A stretch of 6,765 bases of DNA. Source: JAVBQU01 sp031548675. GTDB lineage: Bacteria; Bacteroidota; Bacteroidia; Bacteroidales; P3. A program made the position numbers and the translations under genes. Where the stretch lies: the NCBI GenBank assembly GCA_031548675.1, contig JAVBQU010000218.1, positions 1 to 6,765 of the forward strand, read 5' to 3'. The notes under the pieces are model-generated. The model had not been told where the DNA came from. It made no database searches and saw nothing but the letters and a program-made list of their open reading frames with translations. How positions within the stretch are numbered: position 1 is the first letter of the stretch; each line of letters starts with the position of its first letter. This document shows positions 1 through 5,812 of the stretch, one piece after another.

Positions 1-650
1 AAACTTCTGTGCGTAAAATAGCTATACAAATGCGGCTGCAAGACAATGAACATGGTTTTGATTTGCAAATTACGGATGAAGACGGCATTGTCATAAACGA
101 GACATTTGCATGCGAAAAGCAACCAGCTTCTTCAACCGAAAATTATGAGCAAAAAATTACGCAGCAGCTAACTAAAACGGGCGGCACACTTTTTGAAGCA
201 GAAAAAGTAGAAATCTCCCTTTCTCAAAAATATTTTTTACCCATTTCTGTATTAAATACATTGCGAAGAAATGCGATTGAAAAGCTGACTATCCGCCGTA
301 TCGAACTATTTCGTCCGCAAGATGTTATTTTTACGCCTAATGATGAGCCTTATATTCAACAGGATGTTGATTATAAGGAAAATATTCTGAACAAAGCTGC
401 TGTTCAATTTTACAAACGGCATGGCGTAACCAAATGGTCGCAAGGCTTTGAACATGGCGGAGATATTAAAAATGCAGATTTGATGACCACCAAATATTGC
501 ATAAAATATCAACTAGGGCAATGCCCAAAATATTTTCGGCAAGAAAAAGAATTTGAAAAACCTTTATATTTGCATAATAATGGCAAGCGTTTCCGCTTAG
601 TGTTCGATTGCAAAAAATGCGAAATGAAAATAAGTATGCTTGTTTATTGA
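1..650 (+). CDS. U32 family protein, RlhA/YdcP type, C-terminal part (5' truncated)
   Basis: The reading frame is open from the left edge (first full codon at base 3) to the TGA at 648-650, so this is the C-terminal part of a longer gene; the GTG at 9 is probably internal. Its last third is diagnostic of the large U32 proteins with a DUF3656 region. It has LMTTKYCIKYQLGQCPK at about 483-530, then PLYLHNNGKRFRL and FDCKKCEM near the end. Four cysteines (C-x7-C, then CxxC) are the likely metal or Fe-S ligands of this family. The E. coli relative RlhA hydroxylates a cytidine of 23S rRNA, and other U32 members (TrhP, UbiU/V) are also hydroxylation factors. By analogy this is an RNA-modification enzyme rather than a true protease. 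The catalytic N-terminal domain lies outside the window, so orthology to RlhA cannot be settled. The next gene is on the same strand, 75 bases downstream. Confidence 0.85.
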   Translation, partial: TSVRKIAIQMRLQDNEHGFDLQITDEDGIVINETFACEKQPASSTENYEQKITQQLTKTGGTLFEAEKVEISLSQKYFLPISVLNTLRRNAIEKLTIRRIELFRPQDVIFTPNDEPYIQQDVDYKENILNKAAVQFYKRHGVTKWSQGFEHGGDIKNADLMTTKYCIKYQLGQCPKYFRQEKEFEKPLYLHNNGKRFRLVFDCKKCEMKISMLVY

Positions 651-683
651 TTTGCAAACTCAAAATTCTATCAATAAATCAAT

Positions 684-718
684 CATAATTCATAATTCAT
701 AATTCATAATTCATAATT
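684..718. repeat. Heptanucleotide tandem repeat, 5 x CATAATT
   Basis: Five perfect head-to-tail copies of CATAATT occupy 684-718, ending 7 bases before the GTG start of the radical SAM gene. A partial related copy (AAT) precedes the array. Because the unit is 7 bp, each added copy shifts every reading frame, and TAA occurs in each unit, so the array is not translated into the gene. If transcribed, it forms an AT-rich, unstructured leader. Such simple AT heptamers are common between genes in Bacteroidota. Confidence 0.9.
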
Positions 719-725
719 TACAAAA

Positions 726-1496
726 GTGTTATTCGAAAACATCATATTCGGACCTATCCGCAGCCGGAGGCTCGGAACTTCTTTGGGTATTAACATTATG
801 CCCATTCATAAAAAATATTGCAACTTCAACTGCATTTACTGCGAATGCGGCTGGAACGAGCTTGAGTATGGAACAGATGTAAAACTTCATACTCGGGCAG
901 AAATAGAAACGGCTCTGGAACATTATCTTCAAAAAGCAAAAACAGAAGGTACTATCATAGATTCTATTACTTTTGCCGGAAACGGAGAACCTACCATACA
1001 TCCCGAATTTTCTGCTATTGTTGACAGAGTTATCGAACTCCGCAACCAATATATGCCCCAAGCCAAAATCACGGTATTATCAAACGCAACGCGTTTGGAT
1101 AATACCGTGATTTTTGAAGCCTTACAAAAAGTAGATAATCCTATCCTAAAATTAGATGCCGGAAGCGAAGCCATGTTTAGGGCTATCAATCAGCCTGCCT
1201 CTTCTATCAAATTTGAAACTGTCCTGAAAAAATTAGAGGAATTTGGAGCTAAAGCTATTATTCAAACTCTTTTGTTAAAAGGATATAGCCACGGCACAGC
1301 TATTGATAATACGACTCCTGAAGAAATTGACTTATGGATGCAGCACATCGTACGGATAAAGCCTCGCTATGTAATGCTCTACCCGATAGACAGGGTAACT
1401 CCCGAAAAAGACTTGGAAAAATTAGATAAAACCACGCTCGATGCTATTGCTGAACAAGTTCGGAAGATGGGAATTGAGGTAAAGGTGTACGGCTAA
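726..1496 (+). CDS. Radical SAM protein, COG0731 (wyosine-synthase-like) group
   Basis: This 256-residue enzyme carries the radical SAM motif CNFNCIYC (C32, C36, C39), which binds a [4Fe-4S] cluster and S-adenosylmethionine, with a fourth cysteine at C41 (CECG). GNGEPTIHPEF (about 85-95) is the glycine-rich SAM-binding strand typical of this group. The FGPIRSRRLGTSLGIN stretch (8-23), LSNATRL (118-124) and LKLDAG (about 140-145) are also group signatures. The group is related to archaeal/eukaryotic TYW1, which makes the tricyclic base of wyosine tRNA, but the bacterial members have no established substrate. The start is GTG at 726: an in-frame TAA at 714-716 rules out an upstream start, and the conserved N-terminus begins at once. 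No Shine-Dalgarno sequence is seen. The gene may be cotranscribed with the U32 gene upstream. Codons 114-130 lie in a large inverted repeat (see the entry at 1065-1114). Confidence 0.9.
   Translation: MLFENIIFGPIRSRRLGTSLGINIMPIHKKYCNFNCIYCECGWNELEYGTDVKLHTRAEIETALEHYLQKAKTEGTIIDSITFAGNGEPTIHPEFSAIVDRVIELRNQYMPQAKITVLSNATRLDNTVIFEALQKVDNPILKLDAGSEAMFRAINQPASSIKFETVLKKLEEFGAKAIIQTLLLKGYSHGTAIDNTTPEEIDLWMQHIVRIKPRYVMLYPIDRVTPEKDLEKLDKTTLDAIAEQVRKMGIEVKVYG
1065..1114. repeat. Intragenic quasi-palindrome in the radical SAM gene
   Basis: The left arm at 1065-1087 (AAAATCACGG...AAACGC) pairs with the right arm at 1091-1114 (GCGTTT...CCGTGATTTT) over 23 base pairs. There is one extra G in the right arm and a three-base loop, AAC (1088-1090). 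A run of five T ends at 1115. The repeat encodes residues 114-130 of the radical SAM protein, including the family motif TVLSNATRL. As RNA it would form a very stable hairpin with a terminator-like tail inside the gene. Confidence 0.9.
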
Positions 1497-1510
1497 TCTG
1501 CATCTGAATT

Positions 1511-1642
1511 ATTTACTCGCGCACGCGGCTAATTTTCCACACGTGAAGAAATTTATTTACTCACGGGAGTAATTTTATTTATACACAGGAGAAAATTTAC
1601 TTACACACGGAAGTAATTTTATTTTCGTACGTAAGAAAATAT
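1511..1642. repeat. Array of six diverged 22-bp units with internal dyad symmetry
   Basis: From 1511 to 1642 the sequence has a 22-bp period. Units begin at 1511, 1533, 1555, 1577, 1599 and 1621. The units at 1555 and 1599 agree at 19 of 22 positions; the others match less well (17, 15 and 14 of 22 against the unit at 1555). The first carries about four extra bases and the second about four fewer. The consensus is AT-rich arms around a CACGGGAG-like centre. Most units are imperfect palindromes: TTACTC-N4-GAGTAA at 1557-1572, TTACTT-N8-AAGTAA at 1597-1616, and ATTTTC-N8-GAAAAT at 1621-1640. The array fills most of the 168-bp gap between two convergent genes, so it may supply 3' ends for both transcripts. 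It has no spacers and is not a CRISPR array. Family and function are unknown to me. Confidence 0.8.
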
Positions 1643-1664
1643 ATAAGAATGCTTCTAAATCTTA

Positions 1665-2918
1665 TTAATCTCTCAGCCAGCTGCTTCCAAAGATAATATA
1701 AATACCCCAGTCATCGGGTCCGAAACCTAAATCGGCTCCCATTTGCAGGTTGAATTTTCGGGCAAGAAGGTAACGGAAACCGCCTCCATAGTTATAAACC
1801 CATTTGGATTTATCAAAAGTATCGTATGTATCAAAAGCCTTTCCCAGTCCGGCAAAACCTACCACAGACCAACGTTTATAAACCGTTACACGCTGTTCGG
1901 TTTCTGCCAGTGCTGTAATATTTCCTTGATAACGCTCGGCAGGCACACCTCTAAGCGAAATGGAGGGTAACATGTAAAATGCAGGGTCATTAAATATTTG
2001 CGACCATTCTAAACGCAAGGCAGCCACCCAAGGTTTTACAAATTGTTTATAACCGTAAATTCCAAAATCGAGTTGTGTAAAATCGAAATCGCTTCCTATG
2101 GCTTTTGCCGACCAATCCATTTCGGCATCAATGCGTAAACCGTTATTGGGTGAAAACATATTATCGCGCGTATCAAAAACAACTACAGGGCTTAATTTGC
2201 TTACCCTATTGGTCATTTTAAATTTGGATAATAATTCATTAAAATAATAATGCCCTGCCATCGTATCGGAAGAATTCACGCTTACATCGGTATAAGCGTA
2301 CATATATTTTAATCCTGCGGAAAATTTTCTCAAAAAAGTTTTGCGGACAGAAAGCAATAAAGGTACTGAATTAAAATTGAACGAAGCATGTATTTCATTG
2401 TCCGAAAAAGGCAATGTTCTGTATAAATTCATATTCACATCTGCATAAGCCCCTCCTATAGTATATATAATGCCGTACTTCAGCCATTCGCTGGTATAGC
2501 CTCCTGCCAATGCCCATGAGCCGTTCGCGGTGTACATACCACCCAAAAGGGCTATGGTCGGACGCACCGGCGAAGCACTCCCCTGCTTATTTATTATCAC
2601 ACGTTCTTTCGGAGGCTGAATAAATACCAAACCCGCAAAACCACCTATTCCTCCCAAAGCCGGCTCTGTAATAAGCGATGGAACAGGAATAAAACCATGT
2701 GCATTTATCAAAAAATCACTCAAATCAAAAGCTCCGTCCAAACTATCTTTGAAAGTAATTTTATGTGCTGTCTTCGCTTTTGTGGTATCTGGTTCCGGAC
2801 TTACAGCCAAGCTATCTTCTAAGTGGCAGATAACAGCTGTATTTTCTCTATTGTTTGTAAATCCTTGTTTTACAAACAAGAAAATAAGAAAAAAGGTTCC
2901 TATAATCCATTTATTCAT
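1665..2918 (-). CDS. Omp85/BamA-like outer-membrane barrel protein without POTRA domains
   Basis: This 417-residue protein begins with a signal peptide (hydrophobic stretch at about 4-20) followed by a polar segment. The rest has the alternating pattern of a beta-barrel. HGFIPVPSLITEPALGG (74-90) is the characteristic entry segment of stand-alone 'BamA/TamA family' barrels. FDTRDNMFSPNNG (248-260) matches the conserved Omp85 strand motif. SLRGVPAERYQG (321-332) is the LRG...R.G signature of the loop-6 region that folds into the barrel, and E341-R343 follow as in the usual E.R pattern. No POTRA repeats fit in the roughly 70 residues before the barrel, so this is a short, POTRA-less Omp85 protein rather than BamA itself. 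Its substrate is unknown; secretion, lipid insertion or a porin-like role are all possible. AGGA lies just before the ATG. It is divergent from the acyltransferase operon and convergent with the radical SAM gene. Confidence 0.85.
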   Translation of the reverse strand: MNKWIIGTFFLIFLFVKQGFTNNRENTAVICHLEDSLAVSPEPDTTKAKTAHKITFKDSLDGAFDLSDFLINAHGFIPVPSLITEPALGGIGGFAGLVFIQPPKERVIINKQGSASPVRPTIALLGGMYTANGSWALAGGYTSEWLKYGIIYTIGGAYADVNMNLYRTLPFSDNEIHASFNFNSVPLLLSVRKTFLRKFSAGLKYMYAYTDVSVNSSDTMAGHYYFNELLSKFKMTNRVSKLSPVVVFDTRDNMFSPNNGLRIDAEMDWSAKAIGSDFDFTQLDFGIYGYKQFVKPWVAALRLEWSQIFNDPAFYMLPSISLRGVPAERYQGNITALAETEQRVTVYKRWSVVGFAGLGKAFDTYDTFDKSKWVYNYGGGFRYLLARKFNLQMGADLGFGPDDWGIYIIFGSSWLRD

Positions 2919-2965
2919 TCCTGATTTTTTTAAAATTTAAAATACTATTTAGCCTATAAACATTT

Positions 2966-3004
2966 ATAAATAGAATTTGTTTCAGTATCACATATTCTAT
3001 TTAT
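2966..3004. promoter_or_regulatory. Inverted repeat in the divergent intergenic region
   Basis: An 11-bp perfect inverted repeat (ATAAATAGAAT at 2966-2976, ATTCTATTTAT at 2994-3004) surrounds a 17-base spacer. It lies between the divergent outer-membrane barrel gene (start 2918) and the acyltransferase operon (start 3119). A second, weaker pair follows (AATAAATCTG at 3014-3023, CAGATTATT at 3040-3048, one bulge). It could be an operator for a dimeric regulator or an untranslated-leader hairpin. High AT content makes chance symmetry more likely. Nothing else is recognisable in 2919-3106. Confidence 0.35.
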
Positions 3005-3082
3005 TATCAAATAAATAAATCTGCATTTTAGATATAAAACAGATTATTGAATTTGATTATTTACAGATAAACAATTTGAAAG

Positions 3083-3114
3083 TTGGGTAAGTGAAAATAT
3101 TTTTTTTACATTTG
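3083..3114 (+). promoter_or_regulatory. Bacteroidota-type promoter abutting the acyltransferase start
   Basis: TACATTTG at 3107-3114 matches the Bacteroidota -7 box TAnnTTTG exactly. A TTGG at 3083-3086 lies 20 bases upstream, at the expected distance for the -33 element (TTTG consensus), though it is an imperfect match. Only four bases (CAAA) separate the -7 box from the ATG at 3119. Transcription would therefore start at or next to the start codon, giving a leaderless or nearly leaderless mRNA. Confidence 0.6.
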
Positions 3115-3118
3115 CAAA

Positions 3119-3931
3119 ATGGAACTTATCAATTATGATGAAATCATGGATTCGTTTCCCTTTTTTAAATATCTGGGAGGTAAACGATTTCTAAGTTTTG
3201 TGTTTCGTGTAATAAAATGGCAAGAATTTGAGAGACAATATCAAAGTCTCGAAAAAACCGATGATCCGGTAAAGTTTGCCGCTTTATTATTGAAAAAAAT
3301 AGAGGTTACAGAAGTAGTTAAACCCGAAGATTTAGCCAACATACCGGAAACCGGTCAATTTATTGTAATGGCAAATCATCCGTTCGGGGCAATAGACGGG
3401 CTAATGTTAGCCAAAATAATCGGAGGAAGACGCCCCGATGTTAGGATATTGGTAAACGATATTTTAAAAAGAATTAAACCGCTGGATAAAATATTTATTA
3501 CGGTTAATCCTTTTGATGGAAAAGAAGGTGTAGGGCTGAACATTGCAGGCATGCGGCAAGCGATGGAACATGTAAAAAAAGGAAATTCATTAGCTGTTTT
3601 TCCTGCCGGACAAGTTTCATCGATAAGCAACTGGAAGTTTGAAATAGCTGATATAAAATGGAAAGGACAAATAGCCCGTATGTGCAAGCAATTGCAAGTA
3701 CCTATTATTCCTGTATATTTTGATGGCAAAAACAGCTTTTGGTTTCATGCCTTAGGATTAATTCATCCGATATTAAGAACCATGAAAATACCTTCGGAAC
3801 TCCTGAATAAGAGAGGAGCTAAAATTCCGGTAAAAATAGGGAAGCCTATTATGCCTGAAGAATTTAATCATTTAAAAACGGAACAAGAAATTGGAGACTT
3901 TTTTCGTAGTAAAACTTATGCTTTAAAATAA
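3119..3931 (+). CDS. PlsC-type O-acyltransferase, OlsF N-terminal-domain/GlsA-like
   Basis: This 270-residue lysophospholipid-acyltransferase-family enzyme is expected to esterify a fatty acid onto the hydroxyl of an N-acyl amino acid (lyso-aminolipid), at the inner face of the cytoplasmic membrane. The catalytic motif is NHPFGAID (N86, H87, D93): a histidine and an aspartate five residues apart, one more than in classic HX4D PlsC proteins, as I recall for the OlsF/GlsA branch. FPAGQVSS (161-168) replaces the usual FPEGTRS, and VPIIPV (194-199) is the fourth block. The tail, LIHPILRT.KIPSELLNKRG, followed by VKIGKPI, resembles the N-terminal half of the fused enzyme OlsF. The start is set by the promoter box four bases upstream, and the sequence fits the family from residue 1. 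The GNAT gene follows after 25 bases. The amino acid used (glycine, ornithine, serine-glycine) cannot be read from sequence. Confidence 0.8.
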   Translation: MELINYDEIMDSFPFFKYLGGKRFLSFVFRVIKWQEFERQYQSLEKTDDPVKFAALLLKKIEVTEVVKPEDLANIPETGQFIVMANHPFGAIDGLMLAKIIGGRRPDVRILVNDILKRIKPLDKIFITVNPFDGKEGVGLNIAGMRQAMEHVKKGNSLAVFPAGQVSSISNWKFEIADIKWKGQIARMCKQLQVPIIPVYFDGKNSFWFHALGLIHPILRTMKIPSELLNKRGAKIPVKIGKPIMPEEFNHLKTEQEIGDFFRSKTYALK

Positions 3932-3956
3932 TAATCCGATATAATACAAAATAACC

Positions 3957-4856
3957 ATGAGCGCATTTGAGCCTATCATTACACCAACAGATAAGACTTT
4001 GCTTATTAACGAGGTATTCGGATTAGCAAAATATAAGGTACTGGAAGTTGGTTCGCTGCATACTTATTATGTTCCTGCAGCATCCATGCCCAATTGTTTG
4101 AGGGAAATATCCCGCCTGCGCGAAATTACCTACCGCGAGGTAGGCGAAGGCACAGGCAAATCGAACGATACCGACCAATTTGATAATTATTTCCATCATC
4201 TTTTTTTATGGGATGCAGAACTTAGCCATATAGCAGGTGCTTACCGTATTGGTTTAGGTAAGGAAATTATCGAAAAATATGGTTTAGAGGGTTTTTACCT
4301 TTCTACTTTATTTGAATTAGATAAAAAATTTGTTCCGTTATTGTCACATGGCATTGAGCTGGGACGTTCTTTCATCATCAAAGAATATCAAAAAAAGCAT
4401 ACGGTACTTTTAGCCCTTTGGAAATCTATTTTAGAAATCTTAATCCGTCATAATTATCATTTCTTAATAGGACCTGTAAGCTTAGACGGAAGATACAGCG
4501 AAACTATTAAAGGATTGTTGATAGAGTTTTTAAAGGAATACTATTTAGATGTGGATATGGCTCCTTTTGTAAAAAACAAAAACCAAACAGAATTTACCAT
4601 TGATCCGTCGATAGACATAGCGGAATTTAAAAAATTCACTAATGGAAATTTTGGCAAATTGGATCAGTATTTACAAGCTATAGATCCAACCTACAGCACT
4701 CCGGTATTATACCGCCAATACGCTAATTTAATTAATGGCAAAGCTTTAGGATTTAATGTAGACCCACTCTTTAATAATTGCCTGGATACATTAATGTTGG
4801 TCGACCTACGGAATATCTCCTTAGAATTTATCAGCAATTTATCGAAAAAGAAATAA
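3957..4856 (+). CDS. Hemolysin-like GNAT N-acyltransferase, OlsF C-terminal-domain/GlsB-like
   Basis: This 299-residue protein has the Acetyltransf_5 (hemolysin-like GNAT) fold used by OlsB and GlsB to attach a 3-hydroxy fatty acid to the amino group of an amino acid, the first step of aminolipid synthesis. Visible blocks, in order: LREITYREVGEGTG (54-67), DTDQFDNYFHHLFLWD (71-86), AGAYRIG (93-99), GFYLSTLFELD (112-122), and IELGRSFIIKEYQ (133-145), which contains the conserved ELGRS. The C-terminal part (PVLYRQY, ALGFNVDPLFNNCLD, LMLVDLRN) matches the end of the fused enzyme OlsF. It lies 25 bases after the acyltransferase gene and in a different frame, with stops in both frames between them, so it is a separate gene in the same operon rather than a frameshifted fusion. 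The transcript ends at the palindrome at 4894-4941. The acyl acceptor is unknown. Confidence 0.8.
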   Translation: MSAFEPIITPTDKTLLINEVFGLAKYKVLEVGSLHTYYVPAASMPNCLREISRLREITYREVGEGTGKSNDTDQFDNYFHHLFLWDAELSHIAGAYRIGLGKEIIEKYGLEGFYLSTLFELDKKFVPLLSHGIELGRSFIIKEYQKKHTVLLALWKSILEILIRHNYHFLIGPVSLDGRYSETIKGLLIEFLKEYYLDVDMAPFVKNKNQTEFTIDPSIDIAEFKKFTNGNFGKLDQYLQAIDPTYSTPVLYRQYANLINGKALGFNVDPLFNNCLDTLMLVDLRNISLEFISNLSKKK

Positions 4857-4893
4857 ATGATAACTGCGAAGCCTCAAGTTTAAATATGTAGAG

Positions 4894-4941
4894 AAAATTA
4901 AAATGCTCATTTATCCGTGGATAAATGAGCATTTTAATTTT
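4894..4941. terminator. Bidirectional intrinsic terminator, 48-bp perfect palindrome
   Basis: The arms at 4894-4916 (AAAATTAAAATGCTC...ATCC) and 4919-4941 (GGAT...GAGCATTTTAATTTT) are perfectly complementary over 23 bp around the two bases GT. The GC-containing core is flanked by TTTTAATTTT tails on both strands. It lies between the stop of the GNAT gene (4856) and the stop of the convergent membrane-protein gene (4976), where a shared terminator is expected. Confidence 0.9.
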
Positions 4942-4975
4942 GACAAGAGTGTCCTAATCTTTTAACATAAAACCT

Positions 4976-5812
4976 TCATGTTTGGCTTTCTATGCATCTT
5001 GTTTCGGAAGCGTGCCTCATTTTTCCCGTTTTAGGGTCTAATTCCGAACCCATTACACTGTGCGGAATCGAATAAATGAGTAACAAAGATACTGTGGCAG
5101 CAATAGTCCATAAGCGGGATGCTTTTTTATGGTTTCTATAAATAGCAAAAGCAAAAATCAGCAGCGTAAACAGCGTTTTGTTATCTGTTAAATCCCAACC
5201 GAAAGGTATGCCCGACCAAAATGTACCGAAAGCATATTTTTGAACTATACAGCCAAAAACCATTCCTCCTATAAATAATAAAATACCAGACCATAACAGC
5301 ATTCTCACATAATTTCCATGTTTGAAAATTGCCATTAATCCGGCTACCACAGCTATAAACATAACCGCAAACATAAGTATAATATGAGGTATAAGCCAAA
5401 TGGCAGGCACGGAATCTTTATACCGGACTACTAAATAAGGCGATTCGTAAACATCATTACTCTCTGTCAATATAATCCGATATTCAATTTTACCGGCAGC
5501 ATTTTGCACAGGCAAAGCAAATTCTAATCCTTGAGCAGATGTTTTTAAGGTATTGACCATAAAAGGAATATCAGATGGATAAATTCTATACTGAACCTGC
5601 CCTTGTATATTTTTGGAAGGAAGACTTATTTGTATGGGCGATTTATCCTTTGTATCTAAACTTCGCGGCAGTTTTATTTTGTAACTTACCCCATTTAAAG
5701 TAATAGTTTCCTTATATGGATAAGTAGGTCCCGTCATCCGTTGAAAAACAACGGCAGCTAAGGTAATAACCAAAGCTATAATATAGATAAGTACAGTTTT
5801 GAATGTTTTCAT
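4976..5812 (-). CDS. Five-helix membrane protein with His-WD-His layout, unnamed family
   Basis: I do not recognise a named family for this 278-residue protein. Helix 1 (about 6-24) anchors a periplasmic segment, probably beta-rich, at about 30-133 (KETITLNGVSYKIKLPRS and similar strands). Four more helices follow at about 136-162, 169-191, 211-226 and 234-252. The positive loops KHGNYVR (164-170) and RNHKKASR (226-233) place the loops after helices 2 and 4 in the cytoplasm. H143 is then at the periplasmic end of helix 2, FWSGIPFGWDLTDNKT (198-213) in the periplasmic loop between helices 3 and 4, and H251 (SIPHSVMGSELD) at the periplasmic end of helix 5. The haem-handling proteins CcmC and CcsA share this arrangement: two periplasmic histidines flanking a tryptophan-rich WWD loop. 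A role in haem or cytochrome c maturation is inference only. The protein is far shorter than CcsA/CcmF and has one WD rather than a full WWD motif. No Shine-Dalgarno sequence or clear promoter is seen. Confidence 0.75.
   Translation of the reverse strand: MKTFKTVLIYIIALVITLAAVVFQRMTGPTYPYKETITLNGVSYKIKLPRSLDTKDKSPIQISLPSKNIQGQVQYRIYPSDIPFMVNTLKTSAQGLEFALPVQNAAGKIEYRIILTESNDVYESPYLVVRYKDSVPAIWLIPHIILMFAVMFIAVVAGLMAIFKHGNYVRMLLWSGILLFIGGMVFGCIVQKYAFGTFWSGIPFGWDLTDNKTLFTLLIFAFAIYRNHKKASRLWTIAATVSLLLIYSIPHSVMGSELDPKTGKMRHASETRCIESQT

Noticed and set aside
729..1061. Reverse-strand reading frame of 110 codons
   Set aside because: It overlaps the well-supported radical SAM gene on the opposite strand and shows no family motif.
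929..1189. Reverse-strand reading frame of 86 codons
   Set aside because: It lies wholly inside the radical SAM gene, and its resemblance to the sense protein is produced by the inverted repeat at 1065-1114.
1511..1642. CRISPR-like periodic array
   Set aside because: The units are contiguous at 22 bp with no unique spacers, they diverge from one another, and no cas gene is present.
3376..3729. Reverse-strand reading frame of 117 codons
   Set aside because: It is antisense to the acyltransferase motifs at residues 86-199 and has no recognisable domain.
4129..4144. Hairpin CCTACC-GCGA-GGTAGG inside the GNAT gene
   Set aside because: A 6-bp stem with a GNRA-type loop is short, encodes conserved family residues (TYREVG), and is expected by chance at this scale.
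3119..4856. Frameshifted pseudogene of a fused OlsF enzyme
   Set aside because: Both halves are full-length domains with their own starts and stops, and stops occur in both frames of the 25-base linker, so two genes are more likely than a broken one.
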